Position numbers and translations under genes: made by a program
IMG/VR virus record: IMGVR_UViG_3300025030_000088
Location: 1-64,000 of that record
Direction: 5' to 3' (one strand)
Length of the DNA stretch: 64,000 nt
Source: a virus
The notes under the pieces: model-generated
What the model was told of the DNA's origin: nothing
Database searches by the model: none
What the model saw: only the letters and a program-made list of their open reading frames with translations
Part shown: one piece after another, positions 47,351 through 56,408 of the stretch
Layout of the letters: every line of letters starts with the position of its first letter
Position numbering within the stretch: the stretch's first letter is position 1

Positions 47351-47620
47351 ATGAAACTATCCGCATACGTCCGTGACAGATAAACTAAGCAATATAGTTA
47401 CATAACTAGAAAATACCCAACTAAATCAGAATTTAAATCCGTTCTAATCTCTAATGGATACATAGTGGTAAGAATAGACAACAATAGAGATAAAGAAGCA
47501 CAGGAACATGGCTTTAAGTCTTTTTCAGGAATGAAAAAAGGTATGTGTGAAGGGTTTGAAATAAGGGATAAAGACAGTTGGAAGAATGAAATTGAACGTA
47601 TTAATAAAATTGATTTATAA
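47351..47620 (+). pseudogene. Small gene interrupted by an in-frame TAA
   Basis: ATG 9 nt after GGAGG; codon 11 is TAA (47381-47383), after which the frame stays open for 78 more codons (TKQYSYITRKYPTK to IERINKIDL) to the TAA at 47618. With the stop bypassed it would give 89 aa. Could be a pseudogene, a sequencing error or a recoded stop. Confidence 0.6.
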
Positions 47621-47639
47621 GAGGGTTTAAACCTCTTAT
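47617..47639 (+). terminator. Hairpin after the interrupted gene
   Basis: ATAAGAGG with CCTCTTAT, overlapping the stop codon at 47618. It is followed by a further CCCTTA/TAAGGG inverted repeat. Confidence 0.6.
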
Positions 47640-47715
47640 AAAGTCCCTTAACACTATAATATTTTATAACACTAAGGGATTTTATAAAGGGTTTAACTAA
47701 AAGGAGTTGATGTCA

Positions 47716-48069
47716 ATGGAATACAAAGGTTTTAAAATTATTTGTAACGTGCATGAAGTTAACCCAGTTTATAAAACTAAACTATCCGACCAAATTGTAA
47801 GCGCTCAGTGGGGAACTAAAGCTAAAATTGTATACCAAGATGATAATTTTAAAATTTGGCATAAAATAACCAACGCATATAAAAGAATAGGTGGATTAAC
47901 TTCACATAGATTAATTTTCCTGGCTGAATATAAATATAACAATTCTGGAATAAGTGTCTATGTTAAATATAAATCTAACCAGACAGTCCCAAAAGATGTG
48001 GAAACAATGCTTAAAAAAGTATTATGTAAAAAAATCCTAGAAGTGTATAATGTTAAAATAAGTAAATAA
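47716..48069 (+). CDS. Hypothetical protein (117 aa)
   Basis: ATG at 47716, 9 nt after AAAGGAG; ATG at 47710 is too close. Alternating beta strands and Lys-rich loops (YKGFKIICNV, RLIFLAEYKYNN, GISVYVKYKS). No family recognised. Followed by a leader hairpin of the next gene. Confidence 0.55.
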   Translation: MEYKGFKIICNVHEVNPVYKTKLSDQIVSAQWGTKAKIVYQDDNFKIWHKITNAYKRIGGLTSHRLIFLAEYKYNNSGISVYVKYKSNQTVPKDVETMLKKVLCKKILEVYNVKISK

Positions 48070-48083
48070 TAAACTACATACAA

Positions 48084-48121
48084 TATCCCTACATTGCCAA
48101 ATGTAACATGATGTAGGGATA
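48084..48121 (+). terminator. Long hairpin between 47716 and 48141 genes
   Basis: TATCCCTACAT with ATGTAGGGATA, 11 bp, 16-nt loop. Could be the terminator of the upstream gene or an attenuator of the next. Confidence 0.6.
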
Positions 48122-48140
48122 CATAAAAGGAGGAACCAAC

Positions 48141-48806
48141 ATGATGCACCACGAATTCTGTATTTTAACAGCTATACAAATACCATATGAGCAGTATGCC
48201 AACGAAATTGAACCATTATACATGAATTCACCTTTGCAGAAGCAAGAATTTTGCGCTAAATGGTTAAAGAAGTATAACAGAGTAAATACACCTGTTAAAC
48301 CAGCTTGCATTCTAAAGGACATTAAAAAAGACATTATATCCAGTATCAAAAATGAAATTGATAACAGGAAATATTATAACATTGAACGCAAAAAGCTAAT
48401 TGCAGAACAATACAAAGTTTTCAAATCCTATTATGATTTTTATGAAGATTTAAATGGTGACTGGTGGAAATACTTACCAGAAAATTATAGACGTACATTT
48501 ATGACTGAAAGGTTTAATTTAATCGAAAGACATAGTTGTGAATGCTCTTATCAAATTATTTATCGAGATGGTACTGAAAGAAATTTTAGTTCTGATGATA
48601 TTATAACATGGCATGAAGATGCAAAAAATATAAACTATAACAATATTGTATATATGTGGATGTCTACTGATAGTTGCGAAATAGACACTGAAAGAGGAGA
48701 ATTTTTATACGATGTATCCGAAGACAACCAATTAGAAGCCAGGGCAAAATATTTTGCTAATATTGAGATTAAATATAAAACGGCTTGGGGTTTAAAACAC
48801 TCTTAA
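48141..48806 (+). CDS. Hypothetical protein (221 aa)
   Basis: ATG 7 nt after GGAGG. Contains PYEQYANEIEPLYMN, a helical, Lys-rich middle (SIKNEIDNRKYYNIERKKLI) and a beta C-terminus (CSYQIIYRDGTERNF). No family recognised. Single-gene unit with its own terminator. Confidence 0.55.
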   Translation: MMHHEFCILTAIQIPYEQYANEIEPLYMNSPLQKQEFCAKWLKKYNRVNTPVKPACILKDIKKDIISSIKNEIDNRKYYNIERKKLIAEQYKVFKSYYDFYEDLNGDWWKYLPENYRRTFMTERFNLIERHSCECSYQIIYRDGTERNFSSDDIITWHEDAKNINYNNIVYMWMSTDSCEIDTERGEFLYDVSEDNQLEARAKYFANIEIKYKTAWGLKHS

Positions 48807-48825
48807 CATAGAGTGTTTATTTTTT
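48796..48825 (+). terminator. Terminator after 48141-48806
   Basis: AACACTC with GAGTGTT, then TATTTTTT. The stem overlaps the stop codon. Confidence 0.8.
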
Positions 48826-48882
48826 GCTTAATTTTACTATCTACCACATCCAACACAACCACAAAATAAATAATCCCACAAT

Positions 48883-48898
48883 TGTTCCACGGGGAACA
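48883..48898. promoter_or_regulatory. parS-like site with one mismatch
   Basis: TGTTCCACGGGGAACA: the same as the other two sites except CACGTG is CACGGG. Confidence 0.55.
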
Positions 48899-49162
48899 CA
48901 TAGTATTAAATACTACATATAATCCATAATAACCATAATAACCAAATACAAATTATACCAAAAAACAACCACAAACAAAAAATTAAAACCTCACACAATC
49001 ACCATATACCCACCTAAAACAACACAAACTACCCTTAAATCCAATCCTAGCAACATATAAGCCTATTCACCCAATTAATTATAAAATCTAACATAAAAAA
49101 TATAAAAACCACGCATAAATTTTAATAAAAAATCATAAAATATTAAAAAAATATAAAAATAA

Positions 49163-49211
49163 AAGAAGGAATTCAGCTACCCGTTGGCGAATACTATATA
49201 TAGTAGTACAA
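49163..49211 (+). promoter_or_regulatory. Conserved 5' leader motif, copy 1
   Basis: AAGAAGGA, 15 nt, then TGGCGAATACT followed by the palindrome TACTATATATAGTA. It lies 36 nt before the start of 49247-49621. A TTG-initiated mini-ORF (ANTIYSSTN) overlaps it. Confidence 0.65.
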
Positions 49212-49246
49212 ATTAAAAAACAAATAAAAAAAGGAGTTGCTGAACA

Positions 49247-49621
49247 ATGGCATTAAACAAAGCTATAAAAATTAATCAGGAATTAACAAACTTATACACC
49301 GCAGGAAACAGAGACAAAAACCAATATTTTAACGTAACTAAACAATACGCCAATTTACAATTTTTATCCTTAAATAAAAACAATTCAACTTGGGAACTAA
49401 ACGGCAAAACATATACAATGTATCATAGTTTTAGCAATCTTGACATTAATTGTAATATGTTTGTGGAAGATGCTACCATGATGATTTATAGGCTAAATAA
49501 TGGCGAAGGTCACAATACTATGTCTTTGTGTGATATGATTAGAGAGGAATTATTAAAACAATTTGAAGACCAACTGCAATATGATGCAGAAAATAGAAGG
49601 AACGAAGTATACTGGATTTAA
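49247..49621 (+). CDS. Hypothetical protein (124 aa)
   Basis: ATG after AAAGGAG. MALNKAIKINQELTN at the start; middle KQYANLQFLSLN, YTMYHSFSNLD; C-terminal DMIREELLKQFEDQL. Family not recognised. One of three genes behind the conserved leader motif. Confidence 0.55.
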   Translation: MALNKAIKINQELTNLYTAGNRDKNQYFNVTKQYANLQFLSLNKNNSTWELNGKTYTMYHSFSNLDINCNMFVEDATMMIYRLNNGEGHNTMSLCDMIREELLKQFEDQLQYDAENRRNEVYWI

Positions 49622-49635
49622 TCTTTTTACATAGA

Positions 49636-49681
49636 GCAGGTTAATGTTATTTCCAAAAAAATTGATTTAACCTGCTTTTTA
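49636..49681 (+). terminator. Terminator after 49247-49621
   Basis: GCAGGTTAA with TTAACCTGC, then TTTTT. Confidence 0.8.
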
Positions 49682-49720
49682 TAAAGAGATTAACCAAACC
49701 AACCAAAGGAGGTGAAACAA

Positions 49721-50062
49721 TTGCAAAACATACAATTTATTACAAAATATACATTAACTATCAACAAAGGCACCATCACAGAAGACATCCAAAAATTAGA
49801 AATATATAAAGAAACACCTAAAATTTATTATGTAAGAAATAACCATCCTTATAAAATCCATAAATTAGAAGATATTAACATAATAGCTTATAGTGCCTGG
49901 AATCGATATGATGGTAGTCTATCATCTTGGATTTATTTACTAGATGAAACATTAATTCCAGGATATAGGGATAAAATCCTAGATGGCTATAAAAATGGAT
50001 TAATAAACCATAAAGTAGCTATTATGCTAAATTTAGAAGTAATTATTAATTATATTAAATAA
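49721..50062 (+). CDS. Hypothetical protein (113 aa)
   Basis: TTG at 49721, 9 nt after AAAGGAGG; the GTG at 49712 overlaps the binding site. Beta-rich, with IYYVRNNHPYKIHK and WNRYDGSLSSWIY. Lies 14 nt upstream of the zinc-ribbon gene 50077, probably co-transcribed. Confidence 0.55.
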   Translation: MQNIQFITKYTLTINKGTITEDIQKLEIYKETPKIYYVRNNHPYKIHKLEDINIIAYSAWNRYDGSLSSWIYLLDETLIPGYRDKILDGYKNGLINHKVAIMLNLEVIINYIK

Positions 50063-50076
50063 TAGGAGGTTTTACC

Positions 50077-50313
50077 ATGATTTGTATCCTATGCGACAAA
50101 GAGTATAACACAGAAAATATCCTATACTGTCCTGAGTGCGAACAAAAAATTATATCAAAATGCGGAATTCAGGACGATATAACCGAGGAAGAATTCATAG
50201 AAGAATTTCACAAACCAAGTAAATATAGCCATTATCCCGAACCAAACGAACACTACACCTGCAATTGTCGCGGGGCAGGTTGTGTCCAATGCCAACCAAA
50301 AAACTATTTATAA
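50077..50313 (+). CDS. Small zinc-ribbon protein (78 aa)
   Basis: ATG after AGGAGG. Two Cys pairs in the first 25 residues (CILCDKEY, CPECEQK) and a second pair in the tail (CNCRGAGCVQC). Probably binds zinc and nucleic acid or protein. Followed by a terminator. Confidence 0.65.
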   Translation: MICILCDKEYNTENILYCPECEQKIISKCGIQDDITEEEFIEEFHKPSKYSHYPEPNEHYTCNCRGAGCVQCQPKNYL

Positions 50314-50316
50314 ACT

Positions 50317-50338
50317 AGAGCTGAAAAGCTCTTTTTTA
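50317..50338 (+). terminator. Terminator after 50077-50313
   Basis: AGAGCT, GAAA loop, AGCTCT, then T-run. Confidence 0.85.
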
Positions 50339-50487
50339 TTTTCTTTTTTCTACCCAACCAAAAATTATTTTTCAAATATAATTTAAACAATTATAAAAAT
50401 AATTGTATAAACTTATACATAATTTAATATAATATAGGTTATTTTTACTTAAAATAATTTAAGAAATAATAAAATAAATATCTTAAA

Positions 50488-50531
50488 AAGAAGGTATTAA
50501 AAATCTTTTGGCGAATACTATAGTAGCAACA
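50488..50531 (+). promoter_or_regulatory. Conserved 5' leader motif, copy 2
   Basis: AAGAAGGT, then GGCGAATACT with the shorter palindrome TACTATAGTA. About 30 nt before the ATG at 50562. Same spacing as the other copies. Confidence 0.65.
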
Positions 50532-50561
50532 AAATAATAAATACATAGGAGGAATACAACA

Positions 50562-50726
50562 ATGATTAACACCAACACAACCAACTTTTGGGTATGGATA
50601 ACCGCATTGAACGAAAATAATTCCCCATTTGAATTTTTAGAACGAATAGTAGCAAAAAATCGTTACCAGGCCGAAGCTAAAGCCCTAGATCAATACCGTT
50701 GGGCACAATCAGCCAAAGCAGTATAA
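50562..50726 (+). CDS. Small hypothetical protein (54 aa)
   Basis: ATG 9 nt after AGGAGG; begins MINTNTTNFWVWITALN, then LERIVAKNRYQAEAKALD and ends QSAKAV. A compact helical protein; not recognised. Followed by a terminator and preceded by leader copy 2. Confidence 0.7.
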   Translation: MINTNTTNFWVWITALNENNSPFEFLERIVAKNRYQAEAKALDQYRWAQSAKAV

Positions 50727-50741
50727 AATATAAATATAAAT

Positions 50742-50767
50742 AAACCCCTCACTGGGTTTATTTTTTT
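50742..50767 (+). terminator. Terminator after 50562-50726
   Basis: AAACCC, short loop, GGGTTT, then ATTTTTTT. Confidence 0.8.
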
Positions 50768-51041
50768 GCTCATCCCTAACAATTCCATGCCTCACACAAT
50801 CAATTTTAAGACCACTATAATATAATTTACATACTCCAACACCTATAATTCCTTAAATCGACTCTACAACGATAATTATATAAACATAGATATAATAATT
50901 ATTCAATCAATTATCTATCAACTATCTAACAACCTTCTAACCATATTAAATAGTTATACAAATATATATAAACATATACATAATATCTATGTCCGAACCA
51001 ACAAAAAATAAAAATAAAAATCTAAAAAATATCTAATAAAA

Positions 51042-51090
51042 AAGAAGGATAAAACAAGGCCGATGGCGAATACTATATATAGTAGTACAA
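51042..51090 (+). promoter_or_regulatory. Conserved 5' leader motif, copy 3
   Basis: AAGAAGGA then GGCGAATACT and TACTATATATAGTA. The ATG in CGATGGCGAAT opens a 22-codon reading frame (ANTIYSSTIYFYI...) that ends at the Shine-Dalgarno of 51136. Confidence 0.65.
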
Positions 51091-51135
51091 TTTATTTTTA
51101 CATTCTTAAAATTATATCAATAGGAGGTTGAAAAA

Positions 51136-52281
51136 ATGCCAGAATTAGTAAGTTGTTTTCATTGTGGTTTTACTGATATATCTGACAATATGTATCAACG
51201 AGATGGAAATTTTACAGAGTATGAATTTTATTGTGACGAGTGCGCTCAAGAAATTAAAACTTGTAGTTTTTGTAATACCGAATACCATAAAAGTAATATA
51301 ACAGAAGGTCATAATAATTATGCTTGTCATAACTGCATAGAGGAATTAGATTTAATAATTTGTTCCGAATGTGAAAATATTGTTGAACGTGATAGCACTG
51401 AATTATGGCAGAATGAACCAGTTTGCGCTGATTGTCAGAATGACATTAAGAAAAATTTAACTTTTATTCATGACTATAAATATACACCGGAAACTTTAAA
51501 TTTTCATTTTATGACTGGCGAGGTAACAAATACATATTATGGAATAGAATTGGAAATTGACAGAACAGAAGAGCAGGAATATAATTGTTACGAATCTAAG
51601 GAAGACCATGCTTTAGAGATTCATGATCAAGCCAATGGAACAGATTTAACTGAGTATGAAAAATATCTTTATATTAAAAAAGATGGTTCGATTAAACGTG
51701 GTATGGAACTTGTTTCACATCCTTGTACATATAACTACCATATGAAAAATATGGGATGGCGATATATACTAGATGAATGCGATACAAAAGGATATTCTAG
51801 TCATGACTCGGGCACCTGTGGGATGCATATACACATTAGCAAGTTAGCTTTTGGCGAATCAGAACACGAACAGGATTTAAATATTGCTAAACTATTATTA
51901 TTTTTTGAGACTAATTGGGATAACATTAAGAAATTTTCCAGAAGGAAGAATAGTCAAATTGTAGAATACTGTAACCGTTATAATAATCTATCAACAGAAG
52001 AAGAACCTGCTGAAATTTGCAAAAAAGCTAAAGCTGAAGGTAGATATTTTGCGGTTAATTTAAAAAATGATAATACTGTAGAAATTAGAATTTTCAGAGG
52101 TACGTTAAAAATTGAAACTTTTAAAGCTAGTCTACAGTTTACACATTTATTAACTGAGTTAATGCCTACCATTAGTTTACAGGATACATTAAAATTAACC
52201 TGGACAGATTTGATCCAAGTAGCAACAGAAAAAGGCTATAATGAATTTGTTACTTACTCCAAATCTAAAAACTTGGAATAA
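51136..52281 (+). CDS. Amidoligase with N-terminal zinc ribbons
   Basis: 381 aa, ATG after GGAGG. The first 115 residues have four Cys pairs (CFHCG, CDECAQE/CSFCNTE, CHNCIEEL/CSECENI, CADCQND), like serial treble-clef or LIM-type ribbons. From about 135 comes an ATP-grasp-related amidoligase-2 domain: YYGIELEID, KKDGSIKRGMELVSHPC, CGMHIHISK, NLKNDNTVEIRIFRGTLK. Amidoligases ligate amino acids or small peptides to targets. The ribbon-plus-ligase fusion suggests modification of a zinc-binding or nucleic-acid-associated partner. The substrate is unknown. Confidence 0.8.
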   Translation: MPELVSCFHCGFTDISDNMYQRDGNFTEYEFYCDECAQEIKTCSFCNTEYHKSNITEGHNNYACHNCIEELDLIICSECENIVERDSTELWQNEPVCADCQNDIKKNLTFIHDYKYTPETLNFHFMTGEVTNTYYGIELEIDRTEEQEYNCYESKEDHALEIHDQANGTDLTEYEKYLYIKKDGSIKRGMELVSHPCTYNYHMKNMGWRYILDECDTKGYSSHDSGTCGMHIHISKLAFGESEHEQDLNIAKLLLFFETNWDNIKKFSRRKNSQIVEYCNRYNNLSTEEEPAEICKKAKAEGRYFAVNLKNDNTVEIRIFRGTLKIETFKASLQFTHLLTELMPTISLQDTLKLTWTDLIQVATEKGYNEFVTYSKSKNLE

Positions 52282-52436
52282 TAATATAAAAATAAATATC
52301 CAGCAAAATACTTTTTCTTTGCCCATTGTCAATTTAATAAAATATCCATATATTGCCATAACAGCAGACAGTGGGTAACATAAAGATATTTAACAATTAT
52401 AACCATTAAAACTATAATAAATTAGGAGGAATTATA

Positions 52437-53510
52437 ATGACAGAAGAAAGAAATTTTCCCTATCTATGCCAGTGGAACGAATCAATCAACGATGATCAAC
52501 CAGTCTGTTCAATTGATCCAAACTACGCCAATGCCATAGCTGAAATCTTATCACTTCCGGAAAAAATCTCCTTGTCGATTCTCCAAAATATGTATGTAGT
52601 ATTTTACCCGACAGAACAAACCTGCTCAAATCCTAGTAAATGGAATAAATTGAAATATACCCTAGATTGTTTAATTCCTATTGAATTGCAGGAAATTGAC
52701 GATCAAGATAACACTAAGTATATCTTTGTAGGGTTTTTACAATTAAACCACAAAGTTATAGATACAGAGGGTAACATAATTCCATATTTAGACAGATATA
52801 ATATATTAGAAATGTCAGAATTTACAGAAGATAGCACCTTTAATTTTCGCTGTCACATAACAAAAAATAGATATTCCTACCAGGAAATCTATAACAATAC
52901 ATATAATTTCTTCAATAACAAAATACGTTCATATAACCAATATTATGCATTTATTGGTCATATGAATAAACTGAATAACAGACTAGATAATAGCACCCGC
53001 GACGACTATGCGGAACAGAACAGACAAGCAGCCATAACTTCACCTCATTTAAATCTGTCAAAATATTCATATTCACATGGTCTGACAGCATTTAACAATG
53101 GTTCACCTTGGAATAACCTACATTATATCCAAGATACAATTAAATACAATAACAAAATAGAAATATGTTGTAGCACTCCCAACAAACCAATTGGACTTAT
53201 GGGAATATATGTAAAAGGAGAAGTAATATTAGCATCTTGTACAGATATATACACTTATATACAGGATGATGTTCACATATTTGACGATATAAACCGTTTT
53301 ACTCCTGCATTCTCTTATACCCAACTTTACAAAAAACACCAGGGATATTATGGAGAAAATGCTCATAACGAAATTATCCTAATTCCTGGTGAAATAACTA
53401 GAATATGGGTGAAGGAATATGCATCTACTGAAGCTAAGGAAGATGCACAAAATATGGCAAAACAGTTAAATGTTAGTTTGTCAGTCGTGAGTGCATGGCG
53501 AGAAGAGTAA
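52437..53510 (+). CDS. Hypothetical protein (357 aa)
   Basis: ATG after AGGAGG. Recognisable only as a two-domain globular protein: N-terminal LCQWNESIND and IPIELQEIDDQD, then many aromatic residues (SYQEIYNNTYNFFNN) and a C-terminal KEYASTEAKEDAQNMAKQ helix. It lies alone between the amidoligase and DUF932 genes with its own terminator. Not recognised. Confidence 0.55.
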   Translation: MTEERNFPYLCQWNESINDDQPVCSIDPNYANAIAEILSLPEKISLSILQNMYVVFYPTEQTCSNPSKWNKLKYTLDCLIPIELQEIDDQDNTKYIFVGFLQLNHKVIDTEGNIIPYLDRYNILEMSEFTEDSTFNFRCHITKNRYSYQEIYNNTYNFFNNKIRSYNQYYAFIGHMNKLNNRLDNSTRDDYAEQNRQAAITSPHLNLSKYSYSHGLTAFNNGSPWNNLHYIQDTIKYNNKIEICCSTPNKPIGLMGIYVKGEVILASCTDIYTYIQDDVHIFDDINRFTPAFSYTQLYKKHQGYYGENAHNEIILIPGEITRIWVKEYASTEAKEDAQNMAKQLNVSLSVVSAWREE

Positions 53511-53977
53511 CAAAATAACCGGGAACTAACCAAAATAGTATAGTCAACAACGATATACTATTATTTTTTTGCTCAAATCTCTAATCCTCTATAACAGCAA
53601 CCGACATAACACTTACCTAAAATTCACCCTCACAGGACGGTCAACAAGCCACTTAAAATTTAATTAAGGTATATTATTTCTACAATTCCTTATATCTTAT
53701 CCTATAGTAATAATTAGATATAAATTCGATACAAATATAAAATACTTAGATATAATAACTATAAATATGTATTAAATATCCTGTAAATATACTGTAAATT
53801 CTATACATAATAAAAAAATAAATATTTACTTAAAATCTATTGCAATTATCTCAAAAATCTATATAATAGTATTTAGCACCAAACAACAACATAATATAAA
53901 TACATAAGTATTAAAACCCGTAACACCTCGTAACAATTCTTTGAAAACTAAATATAATTTATAGGAGGTCATTCAAA
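53511..53977. other. Non-coding interval, about 470 nt
   Basis: Terminator 53534-53570, then AT-rich DNA. A promoter-like TTGCAA (53840-53845), 16-nt spacer, TATAAT (53862-53867) is the best candidate for the DUF932 gene. Confidence 0.55.
53534..53570 (+). terminator. Terminator after 52437-53510
   Basis: AATAGTATA with TATACTATT, then ATTTTTTT. Confidence 0.75.
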
Positions 53978-54802
53978 ATGGCATTAGCAACAAGATTTGG
54001 CAAAAACAGCAACGCATTAAGGTCAAATATCCCTTTAGACAATTCACAATTATTCAGGATTGCACCCAGTATATTCGCTAATGAGGCTCATGAATCCAGG
54101 TCTGCCAGATACACCTATATTCCTACAATTGATGTTCTTGACGGTCTCAGAAAAGAAGGATTTCAGCCATTTTTTGTGGCACAATCCAGATCAAGAATAG
54201 AAGGTAAATCCGAATTTACTAAGCATATGCTTAGATTACGTCAAACAGGAGAAATCGAAAAAGCAGAAGCCAACGAGATTATTCTTATTAACTCACATGA
54301 CGGAACATCTAGTTACCAAATGATGGCAGGTTGTTTCCGGTTCATATGTCAGAATGGTATGGTTACAGGTGACATTGTAGAGGATATACGAGTTAGACAT
54401 AAAGGAAATATTGTCCACAATGTAATAGATGCAGCTTATACGATTGTAAATGATTTTGAAACAGTGACCGAAAGTATTGACGGTATGAAGTCAACATTAT
54501 TGTTACCAGCGGAGCAGGAAATATTTGCCGAAGCGGCTTTATCATTGAAATACGACGAAAACGAAGCACCGATAACACCTAACCAATTATTGTCAACCAG
54601 AAGAATAGCCGATAGGAATCCAGATTTATGGTCAAATTTTAACCGGGTACAAGAAAACATTATCAGAGGCGGTTTAAGAGGCAGAACGGCAAACGGAAAC
54701 CGTACAACAACCAGGGAAGTAAAATCAATCGACAATAATGTTAAACTCAATAAGGCACTCTGGATATTGGCAGACGGTATGAGACAATTAAAACAAGCAT
54801 AA
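53978..54802 (+). CDS. DUF932 (phage/plasmid-like TIGR03299) protein
   Basis: 274 aa, ATG after AGGAGG. DUF932 landmarks: YTYIPTIDVLDGLRKEGF, AQSRSRIEGKSEFTKHM, EIILINSHDGTSSYQMMAG, FRFICQNGMVTGDI and a C-terminal RVQENIIRGGLRGR. The family is found in phages and plasmids; biochemical role unclear, possibly DNA-linked. GC content is a little higher than in the left arm. Own terminator. Confidence 0.85.
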   Translation: MALATRFGKNSNALRSNIPLDNSQLFRIAPSIFANEAHESRSARYTYIPTIDVLDGLRKEGFQPFFVAQSRSRIEGKSEFTKHMLRLRQTGEIEKAEANEIILINSHDGTSSYQMMAGCFRFICQNGMVTGDIVEDIRVRHKGNIVHNVIDAAYTIVNDFETVTESIDGMKSTLLLPAEQEIFAEAALSLKYDENEAPITPNQLLSTRRIADRNPDLWSNFNRVQENIIRGGLRGRTANGNRTTTREVKSIDNNVKLNKALWILADGMRQLKQA

Positions 54803-54811
54803 TTAAACTTT

Positions 54812-54864
54812 AAACCCTGTTTAGTAGCTGATTAAATTCAGTAAAATTGAATAGGGTTTTTATT
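54812..54864 (+). terminator. Terminator after the DUF932 gene
   Basis: AAACCCT with AGGGTTT, long loop, followed by TTATT. Confidence 0.65.
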
Positions 54865-55000
54865 ATGTCCTTTTCCTTTTCTAACCGGAAACAACAATAA
54901 AATAACAAAAACAACCTTAAACTTATCACTTACAATAATTATTTACCTTCCTACAATCCCCATACAACCACTTAAAACCCTTAACACAAATTAATTATAA

Positions 55001-55027
55001 TTTATTGCTTTTATTGCTTTTATTGCT
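55001..55027 (+). repeat. Three tandem 9-bp repeats
   Basis: Three perfect tandem copies of TTTATTGCT (55001-55009, 55010-55018, 55019-55027). Confidence 0.8.
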
Positions 55028-55162
55028 TGTTAATCATATAATACTTAGATAAAACTAAATAAATATATACTATATTGTATGTTAAATATCAATATGAAAT
55101 ATTAAATCTAAAAATTATATTTAATATTAACAGCTAAATACAGAGTAATAAAATAATATTCC

Positions 55163-55191
55163 TTGCAATATCTCATTGTATTCTTTATAAT
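55163..55191 (+). promoter_or_regulatory. Promoter for 55237-55872
   Basis: TTGCAA (55163-55168), 17-nt spacer, TATAAT (55186-55191). Confidence 0.7.
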
Positions 55192-55236
55192 ATTATCAAC
55201 TACATATTTTCAGATTTTTTAAGGAGGTTGAACCAA

Positions 55237-55872
55237 TTGACCAAAAAAGAATTTAAAGAATTCTGGGAAGCTAAAACCTTGGGAGAAATCAGGGGTGTAT
55301 ACATAGAACGATCCAGAATATGCGACAATATGAAAAATTTAATTAAAGAAGATGCTGAGAAAATAGTTAATTTAAACGTAACATCTAAAACTTATTTGTC
55401 AAGGTTAAAGGATTGCTCAGACAGTATAAAGTATTATACTAAGTCACTTATAGAAGATTTAAAAATGCTTGAGCAGCTAAAGCCGATTCTTGATAAGAAA
55501 GAGGCTGAAGGATTGAATCAAACTGATTATGAAAAGTATATGGCAGATAATAAATGTAATATTGAATTGCTGATACTTAAAGTTAAGGAAATGGAATTAA
55601 ATGCCTTAACAACATGGAAGGATAAGGACGGAAATAAAATAAGTGAGAAGGATATTATCTATACTCACGATATTATGTTAAAAGAATTAATTTTCATGCT
55701 AAAGGATAAAATAGGGAATGTATTAGAAATAATAAGTCTAAACTATAATCCCAATAAAGGTATGGACGGAACCATAAAAGGAGAAAAGGGAAGTGTAAAC
55801 ATAGATACAATACTTGCAGGAGGATATAACATTCAAAAACTACACTATAGAACATTAATTTATAAATATTAA
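55237..55872 (+). CDS. Coiled-coil hypothetical protein (211 aa)
   Basis: TTG at 55237, 9 nt after GGAGG. Helical; segments TKKEFKEFWEAKTLGEI, LKVKEMELNALTTW, KDKIGNVLEIISL. Coiled coil probable in the middle. Not recognised. Confidence 0.55.
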   Translation: MTKKEFKEFWEAKTLGEIRGVYIERSRICDNMKNLIKEDAEKIVNLNVTSKTYLSRLKDCSDSIKYYTKSLIEDLKMLEQLKPILDKKEAEGLNQTDYEKYMADNKCNIELLILKVKEMELNALTTWKDKDGNKISEKDIIYTHDIMLKELIFMLKDKIGNVLEIISLNYNPNKGMDGTIKGEKGSVNIDTILAGGYNIQKLHYRTLIYKY

Positions 55873-55894
55873 CCCTGTAAAGGGTTTTATTTTT
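55871..55894 (+). terminator. Terminator after 55237-55872
   Basis: AACCCT, GTAA loop, AGGGTT, then TTATTTTT. Confidence 0.8.
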
Positions 55895-56025
55895 GTCTGA
55901 ATTGCCATAAACAATATAAAAATAATATTCCCTATAAATTATCTAAAATCTATATACAGCTAACCATAATTATGTTATACTTATCTCACGGCAAACTATA
56001 TTATAAATTTTAGGAGGTTTTATTG

Positions 56026-56265
56026 ATGGAAAATGTTACTTTAAATATAAACAACTTAGAGGAATTAGAAACAATATATAATGCTTTAGGAGCTAGAAAA
56101 TGTTCCTTTGAGGAAGATATAATAAAATATAAAAAACAGGGATATGATAATCAGTATCACAAGGAAGAAGCAGGAAGATGTAAGAAAATTATGAAATATC
56201 TAGAACCATTTATAAATAATGCTTATGAAGAAGAATTTAAGAAAAATAATTGCTCAGAAGGTTGA
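56026..56265 (+). CDS. Small hypothetical protein (79 aa)
   Basis: ATG at 56026 after AGGAGG. NLEELETIYNALGAR then a Glu/Lys-rich helix. Not recognised. Confidence 0.55.
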   Translation: MENVTLNINNLEELETIYNALGARKCSFEEDIIKYKKQGYDNQYHKEEAGRCKKIMKYLEPFINNAYEEEFKKNNCSEG

Positions 56266-56284
56266 AAAATACCTTCTTTTTCTT
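56256..56284 (+). terminator. Terminator after 56026-56265
   Basis: AGAAGGT with ACCTTCT, then T-rich. Confidence 0.75.
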
Positions 56285-56408
56285 TGTCATTTTACACTAA
56301 AAATAATTAGATAAACCTACACATAACAACACAATATTATACACAATCCTACCTCAAATAACACCATAAAAGTATTGTTTTATATTAAGTGAATTTTATG
56401 TTTTTGTG

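Larger units (their letters stand above)
48807..49246. other. Non-coding interval with a parS-like site and the first leader motif
   Basis: About 440 nt. It holds the parS-like site 48883-48898 and the conserved leader motif 49163-49211; the rest is AT-rich with no ORF. Confidence 0.6.
50727..51135. other. Non-coding interval with a terminator and leader copy 3
   Basis: About 410 nt. Terminator 50742-50767 and leader motif 51042-51090; otherwise AT-rich with no ORF. A segment near 50849 (TTCCTTAAATCGACTCT) resembles one at 47061. Confidence 0.6.
54803..55236. other. Non-coding interval, about 430 nt
   Basis: Terminator 54812-54864, three tandem TTTATTGCT repeats (55001-55027) and a promoter 55163-55191. 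Otherwise AT-rich. Confidence 0.6.
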
